Shown piece by piece: positions 40,777 to 50,221 of a stretch of 64,000 nucleotides of DNA. Position 1 is the first letter of the stretch. Every line of letters starts with the position of its first letter. Where the stretch lies: contig JAUIFF010000001.1 in NCBI GenBank assembly GCA_030429545.1, forward strand, positions 1,151,599 to 1,215,598, written 5' to 3'. The translations under genes were made by a program, and so were the position numbers. This DNA is from Polyangia bacterium (GTDB lineage Bacteria; Myxococcota_A; Polyangia; Nannocystales; Nannocystaceae). The notes under the pieces are model-generated. The model did not search any database and was not told the DNA's origin. It worked only from the letters and a program-made list of their open reading frames with translations.

Positions 40777-43700
40777 GCATGGTTGAGCAGCCGGGCCGTG
40801 AGGCGCATGCCAAAGTGCTGGGAGTTGACGTGTAGCCGGGCATAGGTGCGACCGAGCTCGGGGTTGGTGGTGCCGAGATACATCAGTAGGTCCACGGCGA
40901 AGCGGTCAGGGACACCATAAAGGACGCGTCGGTGCATGGTTGCAAACGCCTGCGGCAGTAGCTTCTCCATAACCCAAAAGTCGGCGGATTGCGCTCCCAC
41001 GCGGTAGGGGGCAGGGATTTGCTTTCGCAGTTGTCGCTCGCAAAACCGGGCCCATGTCGGGCTGCGAGCGGGCGAACCGTCGATCCATGCCCGAACTGCC
41101 GTTGCCCGCGGGTCGTCGCCCGCGAGTTGACAGACGATCGGCCAGCCGCGAGCGTCAAAAAAGTGCGTTTCAAGCCGCTTGAGATAGGGAGGCAGTTCGT
41201 CACAGCCGGCATACCCAAGTCGCCCCGCAAGCGCTGCAAGGGCGTGGTCAGCTCGGTAGTCGAGGGCCCGCTCGAGGTTGTCTGCCATCTGTTCGTCGCC
41301 CCAGCGCGCGAGCACAGCCATGGCTTGATAGGCCGACCAATGGTCTGTTGCCCCGAGTGCGTTAAAGACCAACGCCCGCTCGCTTGCCGGGTTTGCATGT
41401 CGATACAAGTAGTCAGCAAACCCGTAGCACGGGTCGAGGCTGTAGCAGGCGGGATACCTGCGAATATGTGCCAACAACTGGGGGTCGTCGAAGCCGACCA
41501 GGGTTCCCTGGCAAGCACTGACCAACGCTTTGACCTGGCTCGGGCGGGGCATCGCTGCGAGCACCGGTGCGAGGTGGTGAAACGATGGTGCTGCGTTGAG
41601 TGCCCGCAATAACTCTGGTGCACATACATCTTCTTCGGTGGCAAACCATGCTGCCAGATTCTGGCTGGCATCGACTGGATCGTAGTGTACAAGCGCAGCA
41701 ACAGCAGCTGCGCGCAACCTCAAGCACGTTTGCCCGCGTAGGGCCGCGAGCCGCTCACTCACCACGGTAAAGGGATGTGCCGTGAGGGCCGATACGGCTG
41801 CGCAACGAAGCCGCTCCGGTAGCGTGGCGTCGGCAATCATCCTGTCCAACGTCGGCAGTGGCAGCTGCACCGTGGCAACGGTTGCCAATTCGAGGCCGGC
41901 GTGGACGACATCGGTGTTGGCATGGTCGAGAACCGCAGCAGCCCGGTGCGCGTGTGAGTGGGCCGCAGGCTCGTCATGAAGCCACTGCAAGGTCCCGAGC
42001 ACGACAGGGTCGATGTCGGCGAGCAGGTGGTCGAGCCACCGATCCAATTGTCCGGAATCCCACAAGAACAGGAGGCCATACTTTGACTGTACAAGTTCAC
42101 TGCGAAGTAGCGGACGATCGGAGCTCTGCACCGCCTCCCCAACCCAGCTAGCGAGCAGCGGCTCGGGTGTGGGTGACCACGGGTTATAGCCAAATAGGTG
42201 GACGAGGCACTCCCGCTCCCGAATCGCCACGGCGTCGATACCCTGCCGCAAATACGAGGCTAAAAACTGGCCAAAACGGGCAGGCGCGAGGCGAAACAGG
42301 ATGTCGGCGATGTTGGTACGAAGCTGTAAAAATCGGTGAAACGCGGCTTCTAGACCCTTGAGCAGCGCCTGTGCCGGGTACACTCGCTGACGCCCGAGTT
42401 GGCGGTCGAGCGCCCGTAGTGCCGAGGTCACCTCTACTTGTGAACCCGAGCGAAGTGTCTGGACGATATTTGTATCATCACGGTTGTTCGGCAGTGCCTG
42501 CCAAACGGGCAGGCGGGCAGGTGCTCGCTTGCGAAGTTCCGGATGGAGGGACGCGTGCGAGCGGCTAAACAGCTGAAGGAGGTGCGTGGTTGGTCCGGTT
42601 GGCCCGTGGGCGAGGCGTTCCCGTATCACCGGCCAATAGTCGCCTGCGATGACTTCCGGCGGCCGAGTATCGGTTTCACGTGGCAGGGGGTGGAGCAACC
42701 CCTCGGGCTTAAACCCGATCCGCGCTTCGCCGAGGCGATCCCACGGCAGGCACACACGCTCGCCACAGGGGAGGCCAAAAAATGTCGGTAGCCGGCGTTG
42801 GTTGGGGATGTCGACAACACCACATGCGAACAGGCTGCCGTGGGTAGCCAATTGTGCGGCCGCTGGCGAGGCGGTTTCCCAACCTGGTGTGAGCAAGTCG
42901 CTGACCCCGAGCGGCGCCGGATTCGATGGTGATACACTAAAATCGCCAACTCGATCGTGGGGGATGACTTCGACGCCCAGCCCATGGCCGAGCAGGTGGG
43001 CGAGAACTTCGGCCTGCCGAGAGAAGGCAATCACAGCTGGCCAACGCCACAACAACTGAGATGCGCAGCTAACAAAGCGCACCACGGTTTCAATAATATC
43101 GTCGTTGGTAATGAGATAGGTCGAATAATGGGGAATGTCGCGGGCGTTGTCGTGCCCGGTTCCCAGCATACATACTCCATGTTGATACAACAGTTGTAGC
43201 TGCATGCTACTGTAGGCATAGGTCGGCTTGGCTGCTGGCTCGACAACCGCCCGCGCCTGGTCGACCAACTGCTGCAACTTGGTGTCGCCGATGGGGTCGA
43301 GGCTGGCGAGCAGTTGGGGATATTGCCGGGTGTTTCGCCACATCAGGGCGAGCTCAATCAGGAGATTTTCGTCGGTGGGGTAGCGGCTGTGAAGTTGCTG
43401 CAGATGCCCACAGGCCGCCGAAAATTGACCTGCATCGAGTTGCAAAACCGCTGCGCGAAATCGCAGCTCGTCGTCATTGGGAATGCGTGACACCGCCTGC
43501 TCGAGGGCCGTGGCTGCTTCAACGACATTTCCCTGTTGCTCGAGTACATCCGCGAGCAAAAGATGGGCTTGGCGGTGCTGGGGCGCGAGTTCGAGACAAC
43601 TGCGTAATAACCGCAGGGTGGCCGCGGGTTGGTCGACACCGTGAAGTGTCTTTGCTTGTACAAATAGTTGCTCGGCCTTGCGTATACAAAACTCGGTCAC
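40773..43700 (-). CDS. Large TPR/helical-repeat protein
   Basis: A 975-residue soluble protein. TPR motifs are clear at about residues 5-130 (LFVQAKTLHGVDQPAATLRL, AHLLLADVLEQQGNVVEAAT, LRFRAAVLQLDAGQFSAACG). The central part (about 160-400) is a unique domain rich in His and Trp with LLTPGWETASPAAAQ and FGLPCGERVCLPWDR. The rest is a long HEAT-like solenoid (PERLRCAAVSALTAHPFTVV, LRLRAAAVAALVHYDPVDAS). No enzyme motif or signal peptide is seen. It may be a cytoplasmic scaffold. The start is a GTG at 43700. It is single-gene and convergent with the small acidic protein gene. Codon use is less biased than in neighbours, and several palindrome-like sites occur (41619, 43195 exact). Confidence 0.65.
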   Translation of the reverse strand: MTEFCIRKAEQLFVQAKTLHGVDQPAATLRLLRSCLELAPQHRQAHLLLADVLEQQGNVVEAATALEQAVSRIPNDDELRFRAAVLQLDAGQFSAACGHLQQLHSRYPTDENLLIELALMWRNTRQYPQLLASLDPIGDTKLQQLVDQARAVVEPAAKPTYAYSSMQLQLLYQHGVCMLGTGHDNARDIPHYSTYLITNDDIIETVVRFVSCASQLLWRWPAVIAFSRQAEVLAHLLGHGLGVEVIPHDRVGDFSVSPSNPAPLGVSDLLTPGWETASPAAAQLATHGSLFACGVVDIPNQRRLPTFFGLPCGERVCLPWDRLGEARIGFKPEGLLHPLPRETDTRPPEVIAGDYWPVIRERLAHGPTGPTTHLLQLFSRSHASLHPELRKRAPARLPVWQALPNNRDDTNIVQTLRSGSQVEVTSALRALDRQLGRQRVYPAQALLKGLEAAFHRFLQLRTNIADILFRLAPARFGQFLASYLRQGIDAVAIRERECLVHLFGYNPWSPTPEPLLASWVGEAVQSSDRPLLRSELVQSKYGLLFLWDSGQLDRWLDHLLADIDPVVLGTLQWLHDEPAAHSHAHRAAAVLDHANTDVVHAGLELATVATVQLPLPTLDRMIADATLPERLRCAAVSALTAHPFTVVSERLAALRGQTCLRLRAAAVAALVHYDPVDASQNLAAWFATEEDVCAPELLRALNAAPSFHHLAPVLAAMPRPSQVKALVSACQGTLVGFDDPQLLAHIRRYPACYSLDPCYGFADYLYRHANPASERALVFNALGATDHWSAYQAMAVLARWGDEQMADNLERALDYRADHALAALAGRLGYAGCDELPPYLKRLETHFFDARGWPIVCQLAGDDPRATAVRAWIDGSPARSPTWARFCERQLRKQIPAPYRVGAQSADFWVMEKLLPQAFATMHRRVLYGVPDRFAVDLLMYLGTTNPELGRTYARLHVNSQHFGMRLTARLLNHA

Positions 43701-43748
43701 CGGGGCCGATGGTCGCGCAACGCCGGGCAGCTGTAAATTAGTTGGTGC

Positions 43749-44669
43749 TCACGGGGTCCCGCGTTTGCGCCTAGCCTCGATAACCAGCGAGCGGAGCTTG
43801 GGATAACCGCCAACGGTGCCACCGGCGGCCTCGATCTCGCTACGCATGGCCTCAGCTCCCGGACCTCCGACAATCCACGGGGTGTCGGGCATGGCTTCGC
43901 CGTAGGTTCGGGCGAGTTCGGCGGCCCGACTTGGGGCGGGCGTAACAGTGGCCGACAACGCAATTGCGATCGGTTGGAGGGAAGAGACCACGCTTTCGAT
44001 GGCCGTCGCAGGCGTGCGGGCTCCCAGGATCAACGGTGATACCTGCAACCGGGCGAGCTCAAAGGCGACCCCATAAAGGGGCAGGGTGTGAAGTTCGTCG
44101 GCATAGCAGGCGAGCACGATCGGATGTTTGGTCCGGGGTGGCGTGACCAGTCGCAGCAGGCTTTTGGTCGAACGCTCCAGAATTTCAGAGGCCATATGCT
44201 CCTGACCCACGGAAATCACGTGTTCGTGCCATAGGTCGCCGATACGCCGCATCGCCGGGGCAAACACCCGATGGTAGACAAGCCATGCCGATGACAGAAA
44301 CATCGCCCGTTGGACATGTTGTTCAAGTGCCTGTACATCAAAATCGCGCGCGGCCTTGACGATGTCGTCGCACAGTCGCTCAAACGGATCCTGTTGCTCG
44401 GTTGCGGCTTCGATCTCGGGGGTTTCTGAGAATTCCTTTAAACCGGCGACGTGGCGCGCGGCTTGCGAAGGAGACATGCCATTGCTGCACATCTCATTGA
44501 CGCGCTGGACCATGGCGATATCGCGCTTGCTGTAAAGCCGGTACGAAGTTGCCGACCTCTGCGGGGAGGGCACTCCATAGCGTCGCTCCCAAGCTCGCAA
44601 CGTTGCAGCAGGAACGCCGGTCATCTCAACCACAGACTGTATGCGGTAGCGTGCTTCGGACCCCGTCAC
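43749..44669 (-). CDS. CarH-like B12-dependent light-responsive regulator
   Basis: A 306-residue transcription regulator. A MerR-type helix-turn-helix begins at residue 8 (YRIQSVVEMTGVPAATLRAW, ERRYGVPSP). A four-helix cap follows, with the signature W-x9-EH (WHEHVISVGQEH), which in CarH proteins stacks against adenosylcobalamin and senses light. The C-terminal Rossmann domain has the B12 His in DELHTLP (family consensus E/D-x-H-x-x-G; here the last Gly is Pro), then SPLILG and IVGGPGAEA. It should bind DNA in the dark and release it in light, as known for CarH. The GTG at 44669 is chosen since MerR proteins start a few residues before YRI. The frame is open to 44792. It is divergent from fabH. 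Confidence 0.82.
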   Translation of the reverse strand: MTGSEARYRIQSVVEMTGVPAATLRAWERRYGVPSPQRSATSYRLYSKRDIAMVQRVNEMCSNGMSPSQAARHVAGLKEFSETPEIEAATEQQDPFERLCDDIVKAARDFDVQALEQHVQRAMFLSSAWLVYHRVFAPAMRRIGDLWHEHVISVGQEHMASEILERSTKSLLRLVTPPRTKHPIVLACYADELHTLPLYGVAFELARLQVSPLILGARTPATAIESVVSSLQPIAIALSATVTPAPSRAAELARTYGEAMPDTPWIVGGPGAEAMRSEIEAAGGTVGGYPKLRSLVIEARRKRGTP

Positions 44670-44984
44670 GGCGCCAACATGACATGCGTGTTTGAGGTTT
44701 GTCGAATGTCTGTTTTCGAGCTTGCGCCCCCGGGGCAGGTGAGGGCGATCAGTCGCCCTGTGTGAGGCAGCTAGTCTCTGGCGAAAACACACGACGTGTC
44801 CTATCGGTCATGTTATGCCTGGGACTCAATTTCGCGACTTGTTTGCGCAATGCGTGAGCCTTCTCCCGGGGTTGCCCTGGGGGGCGTGACAATCCCCGTC
44901 CGCCATGGCGGATCGCAGACTTCAAGCAGCCGTGACGCACGCGTATGGTTTGTGGGCCCGGGACCACGCGGGATCGGGATAAAT
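44670..44984. promoter_or_regulatory. Divergent control region, CarH-like/fabH
   Basis: This 315-base region separates the divergent regulator and fabH genes and must hold both promoters. It contains a perfect 14-base palindrome, TCCGCCATGGCGGA (44899-44912), a good operator candidate. No clear -35/-10 pair is visible. Confidence 0.45.
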
Positions 44985-45971
44985 ATGATGATACATCAAT
45001 TTCAGATTCTCGGGACAGGCTCCGCACTCCCTCCGCGGCGGGTAACCAACGACGACCTCGCAAAACTTGTTGATACAAGTGATTCGTGGATTGTCGAACG
45101 CACAGGGATCCGTGAGCGCCGAGTGGCGGCCGACGATGTTGCAACTTCTGATCTCGCCGCCGGGGCGATCCGCAGGGCCTGTACAGATGCTGGGATCGAG
45201 CCCGGGGAGCTCGATGGTCTGATCGTCGCGACTTCGACGCCCGATACTGTGTTTCCCTCGACCGCTTGCTGGACCCAGCAGAAACTGGGGATTTCAGGGA
45301 TGTTTGCCCTCGATATCAGCGCGGGCTGTTCAGGGTTTGTCTATGCGCTCGAGCTCGCGGGCTCGCTGCTCACGAGTGGACGCTGCAAAAAGGTCGCTGT
45401 GGTTGGTGCCGAGGTGATGAGCAAAGTCGTCGACTGGTCGGACCGAAGTACCTGTGTGCTGTTTGGTGATGGCGCCGGAGCCGTGGTGATTGGTCCAACC
45501 TCCGAGGCTCGTGGTGTACTTGGTGCGCATTGGGGGGCGGATGGCGCCCATGCCCGCTCGTTGTACCAACCGGCAGGGGGTACGGCGATGCCAGCCAGTG
45601 AGCAGACTGTCCGCGAACGGAAGCACTCCGTGCATATGCAGGGAAAAAATGTATTTCGCCACGCGGTTGGGCAAATGGCTTCGGCAGCCCAGGCGGCCCT
45701 GCAAGAAGCCGGGATGACGACCGACGATATCGACGTGTTCGTGCCCCACCAGGCAAACCTCCGTATTATGGAAGCTACCCGCCAACGCCTACAGATCGAC
45801 AACCAACGGGTTTTTTCGATCATCGCCCGGTACGGCAACATGTCGGCCGCGACGATTCCCGTTGCCCTCGACGAGGGCTGTCGCGCAGGTAGAATTGGGC
45901 CTGGTAAGGTAGTGGTGACGACCGCGTTTGGGACCGGCTATACGTGGGCGGCCCACGTCCTTCGCTGGTAG
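44985..45971 (+). CDS. fabH: 3-oxoacyl-ACP synthase III
   Basis: A 328-residue ketosynthase that condenses acyl-CoA with malonyl-ACP to start fatty-acid synthesis. The Cys-His-Asn triad is complete: Cys115 (DISAGCSGF), His255 (FVPHQANLR) and Asn285 (YGNMSAATIP). The N terminus is typical (ALPPRRVTNDDLAKLVDTSD, IVERTGIRERR). Length and motifs match FabH rather than a polyketide synthase. The ATG at 44985 has GGGAT upstream. Adjacent ATG codons make 44988 equally possible. Its position next to a CarH-like regulator could mean light-dependent or B12-dependent control, but this is inference. Palindrome copies: 45631 exact, 45068 near. Confidence 0.93.
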   Translation: MMIHQFQILGTGSALPPRRVTNDDLAKLVDTSDSWIVERTGIRERRVAADDVATSDLAAGAIRRACTDAGIEPGELDGLIVATSTPDTVFPSTACWTQQKLGISGMFALDISAGCSGFVYALELAGSLLTSGRCKKVAVVGAEVMSKVVDWSDRSTCVLFGDGAGAVVIGPTSEARGVLGAHWGADGAHARSLYQPAGGTAMPASEQTVRERKHSVHMQGKNVFRHAVGQMASAAQAALQEAGMTTDDIDVFVPHQANLRIMEATRQRLQIDNQRVFSIIARYGNMSAATIPVALDEGCRAGRIGPGKVVVTTAFGTGYTWAAHVLRW

Positions 45972-46079
45972 TGGCCGATGACTTCCCGGACCGATTGCCA
46001 ATGACCCGGGTCGCAAGTAGCCCGCGAAGAACTCCGCACGGGGGCCTTTTTTATCGACGTTACGTTCGTCGCGCCCGGT

Positions 46080-46688
46080 TCAATCGTAGGCGGGTACACC
46101 CGCGAGCAGGGCTTGGACGACAGCTTCGACGAGGCTGTCGGGGATGAGCTTGTGTTTTTCGTCGGTCGGCAGGTCAAACCACGGGAGTCGGTGCGAAGCG
46201 GCCATGCGCCGAGCCCATTTAACGCTGTCGGCATCCTGTGGCGCCCCCACCAAAAATGTGCGGCGCGGGTCGGCGACCGACTCTTGCAAGAAGTAACCGT
46301 ACTCCCAGCGGGTTGTCGGCCCGATATTCGCCGGAAACACCCCACTTCGTGCAGCCTCCCAGTAGGTCGGTAGCCAAAATACCGTGATGTCGCAGGCTCG
46401 CAGGTATTGCCATTCCCACGGAATTTGTTTGTTGAGCGCATCGTCGTACTTCGGTCGCCCAGTGTCGATATCGATATCCCGCCAACAGCCGGACGCGGGC
46501 TCAGGTGCGACAACTGCCATTCGCGGGTCAAGCCGCGGATCGGCGACCAATCGCTCGATAAGCCGGCGGCGCCAACCAGTTTTCATCGTGTCCTCGGGCG
46601 GGGTTGGGCCAGCTAAAAACACCCCTAGACCGGGAAAGATAGTTGTGTGCTCGCGCGCAAAGACGACGCGCAGTGGCTCGTGAGGCAT
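46080..46688 (-). CDS. Nucleoside 2-deoxyribosyltransferase-like protein
   Basis: A 202-residue protein of the nucleoside 2-deoxyribosyltransferase-like fold (Nuc_deoxyri_tr2-type). FPGLGVFLAGPTPPEDTMKT is the nucleotide-binding first strand and loop, followed by WRRRLIERLVADP, then PEPASGCW and WEWQYLRACDITVFWLP with the acidic and Trp residues of the family, then TRWEYGYFL. It probably binds nucleotides or modified bases and cleaves or exchanges the glycosidic bond. The start is likely the ATG at 46688. The frame is open to 46778. It is divergent from the sigma-like gene. Confidence 0.75.
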   Translation of the reverse strand: MPHEPLRVVFAREHTTIFPGLGVFLAGPTPPEDTMKTGWRRRLIERLVADPRLDPRMAVVAPEPASGCWRDIDIDTGRPKYDDALNKQIPWEWQYLRACDITVFWLPTYWEAARSGVFPANIGPTTRWEYGYFLQESVADPRRTFLVGAPQDADSVKWARRMAASHRLPWFDLPTDEKHKLIPDSLVEAVVQALLAGVPAYD

Positions 46689-46834
46689 GCTCAACAGTCG
46701 CACAAAACCGGGTGCTTTTGCGACGAGTTTGACGAACGAACGCCCGGATTCAAAATAATTGAAATTTCCGGCGATCACTTTTCAGTTTCCGGCGACATAG
46801 AGAGTGAGGTGGCCACGGGCCACATGGAGCTTCT

Positions 46835-47524
46835 ATGTTGATGAAGTACAAAAATGCGCACCGGGAGGGTGCTCAGAATCCTATTTTTCATACCGAGACA
46901 AGGCAGTGCAATCAGTTGCACACCAGTCAGCAACTGTACCCACGTTGGACAGTTGAGCGTATCGAGCGGGCAGTGACCGGTGACCGTGAATTGTTGACAC
47001 GTTTATTCGACGACATCGTTCCGGTGATTGTTGGTACCGCAAGGGTCGCGTTGCGGCGGTTTGGTGTGCCGTATTCTGGTGACTTTCGCGTCGAGGAGGG
47101 AGATGTTGTCACCGAGGTAGCAACCCGCTTGCTCGCCCATGGTGGCCGTGAGCTCCGGCGCTGGGACCCGGAGCGTGGCAAGACCCTATTTGGGTTTGTT
47201 CGGCTGGTGACCAGTCGATATGTCGCGACTTTGATGGGTCGTGTGAATCGCAAGTGTTCTGTGCTCACGGGATTTGACGACGCCTATGTGGCGGCACAGC
47301 CCGGAAGCAACTCGCGAATCGAAGTGGTCCAGCTGCTGCGCCAAGTCGATGAACGCCTCGCAGTATGTGCCTCGCCGCGCGACCAGCAAATGTTCAGACT
47401 TTGGAGTCAGGGGTGGAAAGCCTGCGAAATTGGCACGTTGTTGGGCATGAAAGAAAACTCCGTGGCGCGCCAACTCGGGCGGTTGCGTCAACGTCTGCAA
47501 CGTTGGTCCCATGCTTATGCATGA
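46835..47524 (+). CDS. Sigma-70-like (ECF-type) factor
   Basis: A 229-residue protein with a 40-residue N-terminal extension, a region 2-like stretch (ERAVTGDRELLTRLFDDIVP, LFGFVRLVTSRYVATLMGRV) and a region 4 helix-turn-helix (DQQMFRLWSQGWKACEIGTL, LGMKENSVARQLGRLRQRLQ). The distance and motifs fit a divergent ECF sigma factor. No anti-sigma gene is adjacent. The ATG at 46835 has no strong ribosome site, and a GTG or later ATG cannot be excluded. The end carries the near-palindrome TGCTTATGCA (47512-47521) directly before the stop, in the sequence CATGCTTATGCATGAA, which is also found at 22168. Confidence 0.72.
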   Translation: MLMKYKNAHREGAQNPIFHTETRQCNQLHTSQQLYPRWTVERIERAVTGDRELLTRLFDDIVPVIVGTARVALRRFGVPYSGDFRVEEGDVVTEVATRLLAHGGRELRRWDPERGKTLFGFVRLVTSRYVATLMGRVNRKCSVLTGFDDAYVAAQPGSNSRIEVVQLLRQVDERLAVCASPRDQQMFRLWSQGWKACEIGTLLGMKENSVARQLGRLRQRLQRWSHAYA

Positions 47525-47532
47525 ATTTTCGT

Positions 47533-49011
47533 CTAACGAAACCGACGGCGTGTCCGACCGGTTGCCGGTTGGGCAATCGCAGCCGCAGCCGCGTACCCGG
47601 CCGCGAACTCGCCCACAAGCCCGAGCCCCGGAAACGTGAGACGCGAAGCCAAATACAGGTTTTTCACGGCTGTGGTGTGGGGAAGCAGCGCGAGCGAGCT
47701 GACGTCGTTGCTCGCTGTTGCCGGGTAGATGGCGTCCATAGGCAGGTGGGGAACATGCTCCGAACCTCCGCGCAGTGGCGTGCTCGAGCCATCAGTCAAC
47801 CCGCGCCCGTCGTGGGGGGAAAACTGGGCGCGAATATGCCGGTGGACAAACGGCAACACACCGGCTTCGTCCATGCGCGCGAGCAGGTACTCCCGCATCG
47901 TTTCAAGTGGCTGCTGCGGGTCACAAATGTGCGTCAGGGTGAGCCAGCGGTGGCCGGCATGACGCGATGCCTGGGTTCGCAGGTAGGTGGTGCCAACACC
48001 CGTTTCACGGACATCGTCGCCGCGGTGGATCAGTAAACCGTCGAGCACCGGCGAAAGCCCAGATGTGGGTACTTCGACGAACAGGACGTAGCGGTAGGCG
48101 AGCGGGCGCGCCTGTTCGAGGCGACCGACAACCTGGTCTGAAAGTGCGGTGACAGGCAAGCACTCGCCGACAAGCCGCCGGGGATCGCAGGCGAGCAGGA
48201 CATTCTCGCAGCCGTAGAGGTCGCGTTTACCCAGCAGCGAAAGTCCGTGGATCCGACCCCGCTTAAAATGTAGCTCACTGACCTTGAGCGACGACTTGAC
48301 CCCGCCGGCGTGCATGGTGATTCGTTGTATGAGCATCTCCCGCAGGCGCGATTGCCCGTCGGCGAGGTCGGACGGACCGCGGGCAAATGCCCCGGAGAGG
48401 TAGTGCCAGATAGCGGGGTGGACCGCGCGGGCGTCACTGTGGATGAGCCATGGGACAATCGCAGCAAGCCAGCGGTGAAGCGGGTCATCGGTTGCTTCTG
48501 CCGTGTTGTATCTACACTCGTTTGCGCGGGCGAGCAGTCGGCGATTCATCAATCCGTCGGGATGGCGAAACGTGTCTTGGGCCAACAACTCCGACAAAAA
48601 CGTTGAGGCCTCCTCGGCTCGCTCAAGGACCTGCGCAAGCACGTCTGTGGCGGCAAACCCCGGCCACTCGCGGGCACTTTCGGCACGAAAATTTTTGCCG
48701 CCGGGGGCGAGTGCCAAACGATGATCGTTGGCAACCAGATGGGTGTAGGTACGTAAGGGGCGTAGCTCCCGGCGAATCTGCTGCCACACGCCAAGCTCGT
48801 CGAACACCTGCTTGATCGCGTGGGCGTTGAGGTCGAGGCACGGGGCTGGGTCGAGTTGCAGATGGTCGCTGCCGAGTCGCACCTGACCGTTGGCGGGGCC
48901 ACCCGGCAACACGAGCACACGTTTGTCGCGACGGGCGACGAGTGCAGCTGCAACCAACCCGGCCAGGTGATGGCCAATGACGATGAGGTCGTAGTGGTGT
49001 CGCGCTGCCAC
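47533..49011 (-). CDS. Phytoene-desaturase-like FAD-dependent oxidoreductase
   Basis: A 492-residue flavoprotein. The dinucleotide motif YDLIVIGHHLAGLVAAALVA is present, but with GxHxxGL in place of GxGxxG. The C-terminal FAD contact region reads YLASRLTFPGLGLVGEFAAGYAAA. The architecture matches phytoene desaturase/prolycopene isomerase-like proteins. The substrate is unknown. Lipids or carotenoids are plausible, and carotenogenesis is a known target of CarH in myxobacteria, but the CarH-like gene here is 4 kb away. The start at 49011 fits the family. It lies nine bases from the purM stop on the same strand, so it could be co-transcribed with purM. Confidence 0.75.
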   Translation of the reverse strand: MAARHHYDLIVIGHHLAGLVAAALVARRDKRVLVLPGGPANGQVRLGSDHLQLDPAPCLDLNAHAIKQVFDELGVWQQIRRELRPLRTYTHLVANDHRLALAPGGKNFRAESAREWPGFAATDVLAQVLERAEEASTFLSELLAQDTFRHPDGLMNRRLLARANECRYNTAEATDDPLHRWLAAIVPWLIHSDARAVHPAIWHYLSGAFARGPSDLADGQSRLREMLIQRITMHAGGVKSSLKVSELHFKRGRIHGLSLLGKRDLYGCENVLLACDPRRLVGECLPVTALSDQVVGRLEQARPLAYRYVLFVEVPTSGLSPVLDGLLIHRGDDVRETGVGTTYLRTQASRHAGHRWLTLTHICDPQQPLETMREYLLARMDEAGVLPFVHRHIRAQFSPHDGRGLTDGSSTPLRGGSEHVPHLPMDAIYPATASNDVSSLALLPHTTAVKNLYLASRLTFPGLGLVGEFAAGYAAAAAIAQPATGRTRRRFR

Positions 49012-49020
49012 GTGCGAATG

Positions 49021-50103
49021 TTACCCAGAGGTCAGCAGGATTTGCGGATCGTTGGCGTTGCCGCGAGCACGGAGATCCCCGACCACAAGTGGAGACTCAC
49101 CAGCGTTACGCAGGCATGTGAGCGCCTGTTCGCAGTGGTTGCGATCGACGTAGAGCAGCATCCCAAGCCCGCAATTAAAGGTTCGCAGCATTTCATCCTC
49201 AGGAACTCCTTGGGCCGCGATCGCGTGGAAGATCGGCTGGCGCTCGACCGGGCGCAGGTCGAGGGCAACGGCCAAATCTTCGGAGATCGATCGCTGCGGG
49301 TTCTCGAGCAGGCCACCACCGGTGATGTGGGCCGCACCGTGGAGGGCTTCGCCCAGGGTTTCGCAGGCACGCGCCATCGCGTCGGCATAGATCCGCGTGG
49401 GCGTGAGGAGAGCCTCGGCAACCGATGTATCTGCACCGGGTAGGGGGCTGTTGAAGTCGAGGCCACCGTAGGCCGGGTCGAGCAGGGCCTTGCGGGCGAG
49501 GCTGTAGCCGTTGGAGTGCAGCCCCGAGCTCGGGAGCCCAATCACGACGTCGCCGGCCTGTGTCCGCTCGGGCGCTAGAATTCGTTTGCGGTCGACCACA
49601 CCCACGGCGAACGCCGCGAGGTCGTAGTGGCCTTTGTTGTACATACCAGGAAGTTCGGCTGTCTCGCCGCCTAGGAGGGCACAACCCGAGAGTTTACAGC
49701 CCTCGACGATCCCGGCTACGAGGGTTTCGACACGCCCGGGTTCGAGCTCGCCGCAGGCGATGTAGTCGAGCAAAAACAGCGGACGTGCCCCGGTCACCAG
49801 CAGGTCGTTGACACACATGGCCACGAGGTCGATGCCGACGGTGGCGTGTTGGTCGGTGGCGATCGCCACCAACAACTTGGTGCCCACGCCGTCGGTACAA
49901 CTCACCAGCACCGGCTCGGCGAGCCCACCGGGGAGTCCGATCATCCCCGCAAACCCACCTAGGCCATCGAGTTGTTCGGGCCTGCGAGTTTGCGCGACAA
50001 GGGACTTGATCCGGCGCACAGCCTCGTTGCCCGCGTCGATATCGACACCGGCATCGCGGTAACGCAGGTCGCTTTGTGGGTTGTCAGGGGCGGACGGACG
50101 CAC
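49021..50103 (-). CDS. purM: Phosphoribosylformylglycinamidine cyclo-ligase
   Basis: A 360-residue PurM (AIR synthetase), which closes the imidazole ring of FGAM with ATP to make AIR, the substrate of PurK. Motifs are YRDAGVDIDAGNEAV, SCTDGVGTKL, GIDLVAMCVNDLL, ALLGGETAELPGMY, GLHSNGYSLAR and HITGGGLLEN. The frame is open upstream to 50307 but has no plausible PurM sequence there. The GTG at 50103, preceded by AAGG, fits the family start. It is divergent from accD, with 118 bases between starts. A palindrome copy (TGTATCTGCA) lies at 49426. Confidence 0.95.
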   Translation of the reverse strand: MRPSAPDNPQSDLRYRDAGVDIDAGNEAVRRIKSLVAQTRRPEQLDGLGGFAGMIGLPGGLAEPVLVSCTDGVGTKLLVAIATDQHATVGIDLVAMCVNDLLVTGARPLFLLDYIACGELEPGRVETLVAGIVEGCKLSGCALLGGETAELPGMYNKGHYDLAAFAVGVVDRKRILAPERTQAGDVVIGLPSSGLHSNGYSLARKALLDPAYGGLDFNSPLPGADTSVAEALLTPTRIYADAMARACETLGEALHGAAHITGGGLLENPQRSISEDLAVALDLRPVERQPIFHAIAAQGVPEDEMLRTFNCGLGMLLYVDRNHCEQALTCLRNAGESPLVVGDLRARGNANDPQILLTSG

Positions 50104-50221
50104 GCCTTGCGATATCAGGGGAGGCCGGCGCTCGCAATGGTCTTGCCAAGGCCGGCTTGTGGGGAGATGATGCGCCGCGGCCAAATCTGGGCTGCGGGAA
50201 TTGCGAAGTCTGCGAGGATCG

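Noticed and set aside
44796..44984. Extended N terminus for fabH reading from 44796
   Set aside because: The extra 63 residues have no similarity to FabH, and the ATG at 44985 matches the family start.
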